Position numbers and translations under genes: made by a program. From Apiotrichum sp. Y4204 (Eukaryota > Basidiomycota > Tremellomycetes > Trichosporonales > Trichosporonaceae), in contig JAMYHL010000001.1 of assembly GCA_025531455.1 (NCBI GenBank), positions 1,578,412 to 1,642,411 of the forward strand: DNA of 64,000 bases. The letters are read 5' to 3'. The notes beneath the pieces were generated by a model. The model saw only the letters and a program-made list of their open reading frames with translations. It made no database searches and had not been told where the DNA came from. Below, one piece after another: positions 1 through 11,095 of the stretch. Each line of letters starts with the position of its first letter. Position 1 is the stretch's first letter.

Positions 1-1705
1 TAAACCATGTCTCGGTTTCCAGATGGCGGTAAATCGTCGACCTCGGCGGCGAAGTGCGGCGACAACCCACACATGGCCTCACAATGTCCTCTATCTTCCT
101 CTTGACCTCTCCACCATTTACCACGGATTGTTCTGCGGTGAGCAGCTGCCCTTGGGAATCAAGAGGACACTGTTATCGGATGTGTCCGTTTGAGTCTTAT
201 CGGCCGTAAGCCATAAGCTACTTGATACCATCTCCACACTTGCGCCTGTTCGCTTCCACACGACGGTCCCACGCTTCCCTCATGACACTCACTCACTCCC
301 AACAGGCTTTCATTACGAGCACGGTGTCATTGTCCGCTTCTAGACCGTGCCCGAGCGTTCCCGAGCTATCCCCGGATCCCCTAACGGGCCGCGCTAGGAA
401 CGCGGCATGGCCACTGCTAGGACATGTCGCTGGCACTCAGCTTCATCCGTGAATTGAACAAGCAGTCTTTAAACCGTCACTATGTGCTCGGCGCACCAAG
501 AGAGCCCGAAGCGGGCAGCTGAGTTAGGTGTACCCGGAGTAACATGTGACTCAAGACTACTTGCACACATGGATATTGACGCAAGAGAGATAGGGACAAT
601 TCATCACATTGCCGTCCATGTCCTATCAAGGCGCCGCAAGCAGGCAGGCGCTGTAAGCTCGCAGGCGTGTTCGTCCGTTTATGCGGCAGTTGGCGGTAAC
701 GTCTAAGTCAGAAGATCAGAAGGCTTGCAGCTCGCACAGCTCGCAGGCAGCTTGAACAGCTCCCGTCCGTACTGTGATCTGGGATCTGTGCACTTGCCGA
801 GTGGAGAAGGTCGCCATCTCGCCTCCCCCACTTACCACTCACCGCAACATTCCCTATCCCCACAACCTCATCCGACTTCGACTGGTCCCAGATGCTCAGT
901 GAACTGACCCCAGGCCCCAAGGTTGCGTCCGGCCGGAACTTATGTGGACTGATAACCTGACAATTAGGAGTCTAGAACATGTCTGCTGCCCTGCTGAGAA
1001 CACATCTGCCGGCGGCCCGACTTTCGACTCTATTCCTGTCTTGGCCTCTACCCACATGCCTGTCTGCACTACCTAGCTACCTCAACGGGACGTACCCACA
1101 ATACAGACTGTCAAAGCTCCAGACATCGAGCTCGGACGTCAGGAATCAGAAGCTGACCGTCTAGAATACGCCACATAAATCGTCCACCGAGGAGCAGATG
1201 AGCTTCAGCGGAAGGATTCCACAAGTCTGTGACCCTGTGCGCGATTGGCTTCTCTTCAGATCTTCTCGCTCTGAGACAGTCCATGATCCGAACATGAATT
1301 CCTTTCAAAGGTCATTCACATTCTTCAGATCGAGACCAGCTCTGTGGGTTCAACACGAGCACAACACTGTCGATCTCGATTCAAGTCTGTAACCGCAGTC
1401 CATGTTTCCAGTGTGGTGAGGCCCGGCGCAATGGACATGTACGGGCGCGTAAAGATTGCTCTTCAGAACAACAGAAAGAGAAGCAAGCAGCAGAATCTGT
1501 CTGCGAAAGACACAGTCTCTCAGCATACAAAAGCTCGCCGTCCTTCATTTCCACCACATCTATCCTTCTGGCTACTACATTCGCTCTTCTCTTCCAGTGA
1601 CGTCCGATCACGACTGGAGCAGAACTGCTCATTGGGTTCACCACACTTGCGTCTCAAATCACATTCACCCGTCACTCCATACGTCGGTCGTGCAACGGTG
1701 ACCGG
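1..1705. other. left-edge non-coding stretch
   Basis: Short open frames occur on both strands but none shows family motifs, consistent splice-linked frames or a coherent composition. The last part is probably the upstream region of the membrane gene that starts at 1706. I see no tRNA or telomere repeat here. Confidence 0.5.
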
Positions 1706-4126
1706 ATGCAAGGCGAATCCCGATTCCGCCACCGCGGGCTTGCCAGCGACTATAACTCCTCTGGAGCCGGCCAAGCTGATCCTATCCTGATTGATCCTGA
1801 TCCGACATATGTGAGGAACAGAAGTGGGAAGACGCCAGGACGAATTCAGCAGTCATGGGAGTTTCTGCCCCCCTTGGCCGCGTCCCAAGCCCCCGCGTCG
1901 TCGAGCTACTGGATGAACAGCAAGGATGCACAGGATTGCTCGAAATACCTTGAGCTTTTGTTCGGTATGGGGCACATCGGTGTGACATGAGCCACTGACC
2001 GCAGATATCATGATCATTCTTTGTCTGAGCGTGTTTACCAAGATGAACAATGTTGTGGACGTGCCCTCTGGAGCAAACTTTCTGTCGTACGTTCAGCATC
2101 AGGTCGCCAGAGCTAACTTGGAGGTTCTACGTCATTGTGTTTAGCATGTGGTATTCCCAGATCCATTACGACGCGCTCTTCTTGAAGAACACGCTCCTCA
2201 ATCGTGCACTTAAAGGATGTCACCTTTTCTGTTTTCTGGCACTCGCGTCCCGATGTGACGGATGGGACCTACAAGTTGTGATGTATCACAAATTCGAGCA
2301 GCCAGACAATTACGGTAAGTTTACGCTGGATGGCTTTTGCTTATCACCCAGACAGAGCCATCCAAAGTATGGGAACTGGCATGGCGGGCTTTGGCTTTCT
2401 CAAGTTCACCGGCTACTTTCCAGTCTTACTGAAAGACCATGCTTTCAAGAAGCAGCAGCATCAATGGCTGCGGGTGGCACAAAATCTGCTGATGATGTTC
2501 TGCTTTGTGGCCTCGCTTATGCTCTTTGCCGTCGGCATCTTTTTAGCGCGTCCTGTCACTCAAAGCAGCGTCGACATGATTCCCAATCTCAGCTCTCGCA
2601 ATCAGAGTCTTTTCGCCGGTTTTTGTTTGCTGTGGCTCGTTGTCGTTGTCCTCGAGACAATCGTCCTCCTTTTCGTCATTGGGCGGGGACCACAGATGCT
2701 CTCGGGACGCTTCTCGGGCTTATATCTCGGTCTCCTGTGGGTGTCATTCCATCAATGAAACTGACGGCAGCGGGGACGGATTCATTCAGGTTGCGGAGGC
2801 TTACGCTCGCCACAAGTTCGTCCCCAACATTGAACACACATTCTTGGGCTTCATTGTTCGTAAGTCAATTAGAGTAGTGTGCCCGGATGACGCTCACCAA
2901 GACAGAGGTGGTCACTCTCTACTGCATTTGGGCCATTCTCTTTGGCCCCTTGAGGGACGCGGAACAAGTGGAAACCTGGTGGATTGCTTTGCTAGCCGAC
3001 TGCCTGGAGCCCGTCCTGATCTTCGCCATTATCCTTCTAACCATTGGCATGGTCGTGGGTTTAACACTGTTACTTGTGACAAGGTAGCTGATAGCAGAAC
3101 TACAGCATTCTATCTGGCTACGTGACCACTTTGGGCATCGTGTTGCCAAAGTTTAACGGGATGACCCAGGCCATCCGCGTTTCTCGCTCATCGTCGGAGC
3201 TAGAGAACAACTTCAAAGAGCTTATCATCGGAACAGCGCGGATGTTCAACAGCATTCCAGAGCTCCCCTCGTTTGATTTCCAGCTTGAGAGAATCAAAAT
3301 GGCTCTTGATTCAACCGGCTCCAGGACGGCCAATAATGATCCGCTTCTCATGTGGCTGGCCTACGGCGGTGAGATGGTCACGTCTCTCAACATCGTACGT
3401 CCCTTGACGACCCGGCATGTGTCCTGACGCTGCAGAGGTTTCAATTTCCTTTAGGCAACCTGGAAGCTTTCCGGAAGGGGTTACATGACGCGACCTCTGG
3501 CTCAGGAGTTCCGGACGTCGACTCGTACAGGAATGCCCAGGTCCAGTTGAGAGGCCTCATGTCCCGTAATGAAGTCGACATGTGGAACGCGATCATGTAT
3601 TTTGAAGCCGCTTGCGTGAGTCGTAGGCTATGAACCGGTAATCTGTGGAAGTTCTTAAAGCCTCACACGTACAGTTTGCAGTTCTCTTCTTATTGTGGGT
3701 CCGCATTGTCATCCGGTACAACTTTGGGACGCGGATCAACGTGATTGCTGCCTTCGGCTACCTCATGGGGCTCGCTGGCAATGTTGTTTGGGGAGGCTGG
3801 GCGCTTCACCAGCCTAATGACCCTGATTTCACCAATAAGATCATGAAGCTCAACTGGCAGGAACATTACAAGTCCATCATGTGGGGTCCGGGGGCTGTGA
3901 TGGGGTGCTACTTCTGTGCGATCCACATTCCTATCGTAAGTAACGTGGTTCGGGTCCGCAAGGCCTGCTCTGATCCCAGGTTCTCAACCTTATGCTGCAC
4001 TACAGGGAGCTCGGCCAATTGCCTGGGTTCCTCAATACGATTACCGGCCAAGGTGGATTGGATCCGCCACTTGCGACAGCCACTCCTTCAGCAACTCAGT
4101 CTCCTCCTCATCCGAGAGACAGTTAG
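1706..4126 (+). CDS. orphan multi-pass membrane protein, ten exons
   Basis: Ten exons can be joined with GT-AG introns of about 34-59 nt: 1706-1964, 2005-2086, 2145-2314, 2352-2736, 2771-2859, 2906-about 3068, 3106-3394, 3436-3615, 3675-3935 and 3980-4126. Their sum divides by three and gives about 674 aa. The intron before 3106 is uncertain: either 37 nt with a weak donor or 22 nt. Hydrophobic helices are visible after the first splice (DIMIILCLSVF), in exon 4 (FCFVASLMLFAVGIFLA and LVVVVLETIVLLFVI), in exon 6 (FAIILLTIGMVVG) and in exon 9 (FAVLFLLWVRIVI, plus a Gly-rich helix). The hydrophilic C-terminal tail is rich in Pro and Thr. I do not recognise the family. It converges with the other orphan membrane gene, leaving about 210 bp between stops. 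The start at 1706 is the first ATG of the open exon; a later start is possible. Confidence 0.75.
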
Positions 4127-4336
4127 TCCCCAGTATTGTCTCAAACTTCCCCTTGAATGGAGGTACACTGGCGAACCCTAACCACTCTGCTAATGGTCGG
4201 TGCGGTCCATGTGCAGAATCGAACATTTGTGTGCTTCATCGAAGGGTTATCCCCCGTAGAAAGGAATGTTACTTATGTCTCAGTTATCTGGCATTTAGTC
4301 GCATCTCAACGAGTACATTTGAGCCATCGGTTAAAA

Positions 4337-6889
4337 CTACTCGTCGTCCTCGTCCTCCCTCCATACCACCTTGGGTAGCGTGAGTGCTTGCCACGCGAGC
4401 ACGGCCACAACGATGGTGTAGGGTAGATCAAGCAGATGTATACCATCTTTCGCTTCGACGACGCCGACAATGCGGTCAATGTGGTAGATCCAATTTATCA
4501 GCTGCAGCAGAAGGTCCAGATAAGCGGTGATACCGTAGGATCCGGCGAATGTCTGCCAGCGGCGGTTTGTCCAGGCTTGCACAGCGAGTTGGACGAAGAA
4601 CGTCGTATTCTGAATGTCCGACAAATGGTTATAGAGCTTCCTTCGATCCGAAGATGGGATCCCGGAAGGTATCAACCACTGCAACCGTGATGGAATGTAC
4701 TGTACACAATGAATAGACACTGCTACCTAAACACGTATTAGTGTCGGACCACCATGAGATGGAGAGTCTGAAGCAACGCCTCGTCTCCTCAACTCACCAC
4801 AGCGATCCACTTCCACGGGACGTCATTCCGTTTGCACGCCCTTTCACGGTGCGACAATGTGCGACGACGGATGGTCCACCCGGATTCCAACGTCCACGGT
4901 ACCATAAGGTGCGCCATTGCCGCCAATGGCAAACCGTCGCCAAGGAAAGTTAGGAGGAAAGACATGAAGTCGAAGCCACTTGCAAACATCATCGCAAAAG
5001 CTGTGAGATGGTGTACGCCCAGAAGGTACATGCCCCGATGGCTGATACCCGCACTGGTCACTCTGGTCCACCAGTACAGTATCATGAGGAGGGGTCTTAG
5101 GAGTGACCCTGCGAGTCTGACCATTAGTGCAACGATTCCAAGGCAAACGTACTGGCTCATGGAAAGCACAAACCGTCTCCACGGATGTGTTCCTACCTCG
5201 GGAACGCCCAACAACCCGTCTGCGGGTTAGCATCGTGCGCGGAACTCGACACCTACGGCCCACTTCGAACACAGCATGTTCAATTACGGCGTCCCTGTCT
5301 GACGCGCCCTTTGGCTGCCCAACAGGAATGTGCGACGTCAGTTTGATACGCCCCGGATGCCACGTTGCTATGATCACGGAGAAAGGAATGCGAACCGACT
5401 CGGGATCTTCACATTAGTGTGTCGCGCAATTAGCAAGACGAACCATTCTCTCTGCTTCCGTTGAGCGTTACAGGCAGCTGGAACCAATGCTGTGATGTCA
5501 GGTATTGCTAAGGCACCGCACAGGGCAGTGAGGTGTAACTGGCGTACTTTGGGACCAGTGGCAGACTTGAGAGCGGAGGTTAATGGCCCGTACGCAATAG
5601 GTGCAGTGTCGTTTGTGTTGTTCTCACTTCTGCTGCTGGAAAGAGTGTATTTTGTTTGGAAAAGAACGTCACGCAGTTCGGGATCGTGACAGAGTAAATG
5701 GTGACCCTCGCCTTGAAGACGGATTTTTCCACACTACTGTGAGTCCAACTGCAGAACGCACAAGATCTAGGAGGCTTACTGCAAACTTGGCTGTTATGTC
5801 ATGTGACACGTCGAATGGAGTGCGCTGCAGAGCATGTGTCTCGTTGACGATAGCGAAGTGTGCCCTGTTGTAAGCAATGCGGCGTTGTGATCTGAGTCAG
5901 TACCGTGTTCGTAGGTAAGGATGCCCATCCTCAGTTCCCTTTTCAACAAGCGGGAGGGCAGTGGAGAGGTGATTCAGCAAATTCAGGTATCGGGGGTCGT
6001 TTGTCAAGTGTGGAGGGATCCTGAGGTGTAAGTTGACCGGAAAACGGAGATAACCTGGATTCTTACGCAGATCCAAGCCTAGGCCGACGAGGAACGCGAT
6101 CAGACGGGATGGAGGAGACGTTAACGATTCGGTCCAGTACATCGCGTGGAGGAACGATGGTGAAGACAGCGCGGACCATGTTGCTCGGGCTCAGAACCGT
6201 ATCCCGGAGGTCGTAGCTGAATGTCAACCACGATCCCTGCGGGCTCTTGCTTACAACTGCTTAAGCGGAATGTCCAGGGGGACGTTTACCACCTCGTTAA
6301 CCTTTGATGACAACGTCAGGTTGGACGCGACGACCCCGCTAAAGACCTCCACCGCTTCTGGGACATGTAGCACTTCTGCCAACACGATATGCTTGTTGCT
6401 ATCCCACTCTGTCTTATTCGAAACAGCCGCCTCAGCGATCTCCTTGGCGTTACTGTCATCTACGGAGTCCCACAGCGTCTGATTAGCTGCAGACGCATAG
6501 ACAGCAGCGTGTGTAGAGTCCGAGTTCGGCTTGCGCGCCCACACTGTGAGGACGACATCAAATGGCGTTTGTCCGTCAATGAGTGGCAGAACATCGCTTT
6601 CTGTTGAAGTGTTCGAGTACCAGTTCTTGTATGGGCTTGACAAGATGGGGTCTCCTTTGCGAAGCTGCTGGACAGTTGTCCAGGTTAGGAGGCTCACCGC
6701 CACGGTGATTCCCAGGCCAACTATGACTGCCCCGAGGATGAAGCACCAGCGGCAGCCCGTCGCACAGGCGCTGGAAACGGATACCGGGCGGCGTCGCCGG
6801 CTGGGACGCGGCACAACGAGTGCATCGTGCGGGAGGTGTTGCGCGTCGAATGGGTTGACATCTTCGTGGTGTTGTTTGTCCCCCTCCAT
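4337..6889 (-). CDS. orphan membrane protein with large ectodomain
   Basis: The first exon, 6889 down to 6255, encodes a basic N-tail, one membrane helix (FILGAVIVGLGITVAVSLL) and an ectodomain with several N-x-S/T sites. The frame then continues through short exons (6216 down to about 5430), where translatable blocks such as VTIPNCVTFF and LPVTLNGSRE appear. A splice near 5220-5252 enters a polytopic C-terminal half (about 5220-4801, then 4738-4337) with roughly five or six helices, ending in an acidic WREDEDDE tail. The last intron (GTGAGT to TTTAG, 4739-4800) is clear; exon joins between 5430 and 6250 are tentative. The ATG at 6889 is chosen because the longer open frame upstream starts with TTG. 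The family is not recognised. Topology suggests a surface or endomembrane protein (inference). Confidence 0.65.
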
Positions 6890-7726
6890 TGTGCGTATAG
6901 CGATGGCGAGAGGTGAGAGTGGAAGTCGGCGATTGCTCTCCAAGATGGGGAATTGGGTTCATCACCATATAATAGATCAGAGAGGTGTCGAGAGGTAGGT
7001 ATGCCGCAATGCCGGCGGGCCAACTCATCGCGTGTGATGCTGGACAAACTGGTTCAGATGATCAGAATGAGGCGTTGCCGGGTCGACCGTTCCTGTGCCT
7101 AGCTACAATTGGTAACGCGTTGGACTGGTTCCTGGATTCCTGCCAGCCAGAGTACGCCTCTCATGCCTCACATGTCGGCCGCTTGCCGACTGGCCGCCCT
7201 GCCGAAAATAGACGCGTCTTCACGGCCGGGGCAACAACAACGCTCAGTATGTGGCCGCAGCTCATATGGCGGCAGCACATAGTGGGCATGTCAGTGGACT
7301 CGGTGGCCTCTTCCAAGAGGACCATACACGCTGAACATTGAGCGTTGCACATGAGTCCACAATGACGCAACCCGAACCGGAGTCACTACGAGTCACTACT
7401 TGTCACTCTAGTCTGCTGGCGTCGCCGGACGTCGTCATCGACCATAGACCAACGTCTTCATGCCATTGCGGACGGCGTGCAAGTCATCATGAGTGTGGAG
7501 CGGGATGCTGTCTCACCGATGCTATGTGCGGGTGGTATATAGCCAACCGCTTCGTGTCCCCAATGTGGAGTCTCAACTTGGCCGTCCGAAGTGGAGCACA
7601 ACACGTATCTACAGTTGTTGGTTGGCGGGCTATGCTTCTGTTCCACAATCTCGATGGGCCATAAAGCAGTCGAGGTGGCGCGAGATGTCTGCGCGACATC
7701 TCTCCACCCCCGGCCATCCATTCACA
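6890..7726. other. divergent intergenic region
   Basis: This lies between the 5' ends of the membrane gene (-) and the lipase gene (+), so it should hold both promoters. A TATATA-like run sits near 7530 on the plus strand. I see no convincing coding sequence. Confidence 0.5.
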
Positions 7727-8887
7727 ATGATAATGAGCATCCTTCTCGGCTATCTTCTCGTCGCGCTACACCTAGTGCACGCCGCGCCTCCGACTCCGCC
7801 GTATGCACCGGTCTCAGCCAACCCGCAGGAATGGGACCCGGCGCATCCGCCACCAATTGCGCTCATTCCGGAGTACGCCGAGGATGCAAAGGTGCTTCTC
7901 ACACCAAACGAGAAGGACAAGACGGCGGAGCTCTCGCCACAGGAGGTCAACGCGTGGCAGTGGCCCGCATATCTCGCCGCGTGAGAGAGAGTGTAAGACT
8001 TTGGCTGACTTCAGGGCGGTCAACTGTGACCCCGAGAAGATCAAGAACTGGCAGTGCGGTATCAACTGCGAGCGTGCTGGCCGCGTACGCATTCTTTACG
8101 CAGGTGGGAACAACAAGGACATACCGTATTGTAAGCCAGGATGGTGGCCCTTCTGACGACAGGGTATGTCGGCGTGAGTGGACCGACGGCGGTGGCGGTC
8201 TTCAAGGGGACAAACACAGAGTCGCTGCGGTCGCTCTTGAATGACATCAAGATTAACAAGGAGGATGCGGACGAGGTGGAGGTGGATGGCCCGGATGGGA
8301 AGAAACGGGAGGCGTTCCCGGACTCGAAGGGCGCGGAGGTGCACCATGGCTTCATGGATATCTTTCAGAAGATCCAGCCACAGCTCGACGAAAGCATGCG
8401 GGAGGCGCTTGCGCAGAATGCGACCCGCATTTTGGTCATCGGGCACTCGATGGGCGCGGCAGTCGCGGAAATCGCGGCTGTGTACCTGCAGCATGAATTC
8501 CCGAACGTGCCGGTCTCAGCGCGCACGTTTGGTCTTCCGCGGGTTGGGGACGGGGACTGGGCAGACTATGCCGACCGCACGCTTGGCAACCGCTCGTTGT
8601 ATATGGTAAACGGAGACGACATGGTGCCGCATCTCCCTCCCAAGCTGCTGCGTTATCGCCATTCGGGTGGCGAGGTGTGGCAAAAGGACGACGGCACCGG
8701 GTGGGTGTGGTGTGAGGGGCAGCAGAACGATAAGTGTTCCGACGGTGAGTCCGGGCACTTTAGCAGCAAACACGATGGGCCGTATGCGGGAGTCGTGATG
8801 ACTTGCGATCCGACCCAGGCGAGCGCGCCCAACATCACCACTTATAATTGGACGGACACAGGTCTCGCAGACGGCGGCCAGTCGTAG
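7727..8887 (+). CDS. secreted class 3 (alpha/beta-hydrolase) lipase
   Basis: Three exons (7727-7980, 8015-8130, 8163-8887) joined by 34- and 32-nt introns give 364 aa in frame. The N-terminus is a classical signal peptide (MIMSILLGYLLVALHLVHA), supporting the start at 7727 or the ATG two codons later. The family's beta-strand and oxyanion region reads VAVFKGTN, the nucleophile elbow is GHSMG, and the acid is probably in NGDDMVPHLPP. A candidate catalytic His lies in SSKHDGPYAGV, matching the usual order Ser-Asp-His. Cysteine pairs and NxT sites fit an extracellular glycoprotein. Family knowledge says it would hydrolyse acylglycerols outside the cell. The first exon contains a Pro-rich linker before the catalytic domain. 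Confidence in family is high; substrate is not readable. Confidence 0.9.
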
Positions 8888-9696
8888 CCGTGAAGGGTGT
8901 TGTAGAGTGGGAAGTGGGAATTGAGATTTGCTTGGAGACAAGGCCTGTATGTAGTTTAACGGTTGAGGTCGCATAAGATATCAACGATGGATGATGTTAC
9001 ACGGTCAGACGATGAGTTTCATTTCCGCTGGTCACAGATGAGGTCGAGCGCAGTGGTAAAGCTTCTTGTGTAAAGGCCCGGATGGCCTCGATGGCCATTG
9101 TCGTTGAGCTTTCAAAAGGAGATGATTGAGATGAAGAGAGAATGACTGTGCATTCAGTTGTGAACTAGACATGCAAAGATCGATCTCGTCGACACTTGTG
9201 GAGCAGCCTCGGAAGATGAGCACAACGTCGTGTCGTCCAGGCATGTTTGGTTCTGGGCCGATCAGACAGCAGGAATCAAGGGCCAGGGCCAGGGGCCCAA
9301 GGGGTAAAAGGGTTAAAGGGGGTTATTGCGTGCATACCATGTGGGTTTCACGCTAAAAGCACGCCGATCAACCTAGCCAGGGGATCAGGGGATCCAGGGG
9401 AAGCTGGATCCGGTTGGCGGAGATGGAACCCCCAAGACTGAGAGATCTGCGGATCTACAAGATCGGCAAAACCCCCATAAGGCCCCCTTTCCAGAAGGAA
9501 TGCACGTGCTTCCCATGCAGATCTCTTCGCAGATCCTGCAAATCGTGCAGATCGTTACATAACTCCTGTTCAATCGTGTCAATGGCCGATGCAGCTCGAT
9601 GCTTTTTGTCTTGGATCAACTCGACTTTCAGTGTCCACACGAGAAGCCATTACCATCAACATCTCTCCCTCTTCTCATCAGCAACATGAGCTTGAC
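8888..9696. other. intergenic, low-complexity GGGG/GGATCC-rich patch
   Basis: No coding sequence is supported. From about 9285 to 9420 there is a G-rich patch with repeated GGGCC, GGGTTAAAGGGGG and GGATC words. An alternative upstream in-frame ATG of the next gene lies at 9589. Confidence 0.5.
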
Positions 9697-10770
9697 ATGA
9701 CATTGTGCGTGCTTCCTCGCTTCTCTCCTAACGCTAGACGCGACGACCCCGATGCAGCGTGGGTGCGGGCGCACGCGCCCGACCTCCCGCTCGCCGCGAT
9801 GAGCGACTTTGAGTACGACCAGCACCACTTCCGGCGCACCCGCGAACTGCAGGCCGAGGCAGCCGCCGAGGAGCAGGCGCTGCTTCGCCAGCTTGCAGAG
9901 CTGCGACAGAGGCTTAGCAAACGTATTGCGGACAGCCTGCGTGCGATGGACGAAGACCGGCACTCGCAGACCGCCGAGCTCCGGAAACGGTATGCCGAGG
10001 CACGGGCGCGTGCGGTGGAGGCCGAGGCGCAGGCAGAAGCTGCGACGGAGGCAGAAACCAAGGTCGGGCGAGGGACGGGATACGGCGTGGAGGATACCGA
10101 GCTTGAGGCGAAAGAGGAGGCGGAGCGCGCGGCTGCGGCTGCTGAGGCGGAGGCGGCTGCGAAGCGCGCAAAGGAGCGCGCCGACGCGGAAGCGGCGCGA
10201 ATCGCAGCGGCACGCGAGAAGGCGATCCTGGCGGAGACCCGGCGCAAGATGGCAGAGCTGCGGATGCGTGAAGCGAACATGCGGCGAAACCAGATGCTCG
10301 AACGGCGAGCACGCGAGGACCAGGCGGCGTGGCGGCAGCGCGCGGTCAACCTCGAGGTCGCGAACAATATCCGATACGTCGACGTGCCGTGGCCTGTGAG
10401 TGGCACGTCGTCGTCGACGGGAATCACGTCTCCGGCGGCCATCAACGGACACATCGCGAGCATTACGCCGGCAGCGATTCGCGCGTTCCTTGGCGGCGTG
10501 GCCGAGATTGACATGGAGCTCCAGGACCTCAAGGACGGCGTGCTCCCCGATACCGCGAGCGCGAGCTCAAGCACGCGTACCGAAGCCGACACGCTTGAAG
10601 GCGCGCGCCGCCGGGCAGTCCGCGACGCGATCCGAATGTTCCATCCCGACAAGTTCTATCATCGCGTCCTCCCTCGCGTGCGCCATGCTGAGCGGGGCAA
10701 GGTCCGCGAGGGTGTCGAACGCACGAGCCGTGCGCTGAACGATCTCCTCGCGTCGCCCGAGTTCCGGTGA
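9697..10770 (+). CDS. coiled-coil protein with J-like HPDK C-terminus
   Basis: A single open frame of about 357 aa from 9697; other in-frame ATGs are at 9589 and 9799, and 9799 (MSDFEYD) may be the true start. Residues about 40-230 form a long Ala/Glu/Arg-rich coiled coil. A Ser/Thr-rich linker follows, then a C-terminal module with RMFHPDKFYHRVLPRVRH and a following helix ending in SRALNDLL. The HPDK tripeptide and surrounding helices recall the J-domain loop and also the C-terminal HPDxF region of IkappaBL-type proteins, but no full J-domain (helix I plus KR-rich helix II) is visible. A role as an Hsp70 co-chaperone would be inference only. It is followed by the MFS gene on the same strand, separated by 325 bp. 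Confidence 0.8.
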   Translation: MTLCVLPRFSPNARRDDPDAAWVRAHAPDLPLAAMSDFEYDQHHFRRTRELQAEAAAEEQALLRQLAELRQRLSKRIADSLRAMDEDRHSQTAELRKRYAEARARAVEAEAQAEAATEAETKVGRGTGYGVEDTELEAKEEAERAAAAAEAEAAAKRAKERADAEAARIAAAREKAILAETRRKMAELRMREANMRRNQMLERRAREDQAAWRQRAVNLEVANNIRYVDVPWPVSGTSSSTGITSPAAINGHIASITPAAIRAFLGGVAEIDMELQDLKDGVLPDTASASSSTRTEADTLEGARRRAVRDAIRMFHPDKFYHRVLPRVRHAERGKVREGVERTSRALNDLLASPEFR

Positions 10771-11095
10771 CCAAACGCGTAGGGTACGCATGCGACACAT
10801 ATCATGAACGACACAACACGAAGCATCATCATATCCATCCATAGCATCCAGACCAGACCCCACTGTTGTAGATTCCGAACATGCATGGGTCGAGTGGAGG
10901 TTCCTATTGAACCCGATACAGTTTCAGCACGCAATTCCGCATCGCACGACTCCCCGGGACTTTGACTTGCTGACTCACAATCTCGGTTAATAACCCACCC
11001 TGACAATTTCCGAACACCCAAGGCATCGGAGTGGAGGTTCGAGTCGGAACGCGTCCCAGCTTCAGAAAAGTCACAAAGAGATAACAACGGTGAAC
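10771..11095. other. short intergenic region
   Basis: Contains the 3' end of the coiled-coil gene and the presumed promoter of the MFS gene. No feature recognised. Confidence 0.5.

Noticed and set aside
2050..2877. 275-codon unspliced plus-strand frame
   Set aside because: The spliced reading crosses it in other frames with good GT-AG sites and continuous membrane helices; only parts of this frame are exonic.
9285..9335. Telomere-like GGGTTAAAGGGGG words
   Set aside because: Not a regular tandem array, and genes lie on both sides.
9628..10652. Two long minus-strand frames opposite the coiled-coil gene
   Set aside because: Arg/Ala/Ser-rich mirror of a repetitive coiled coil; no independent support.
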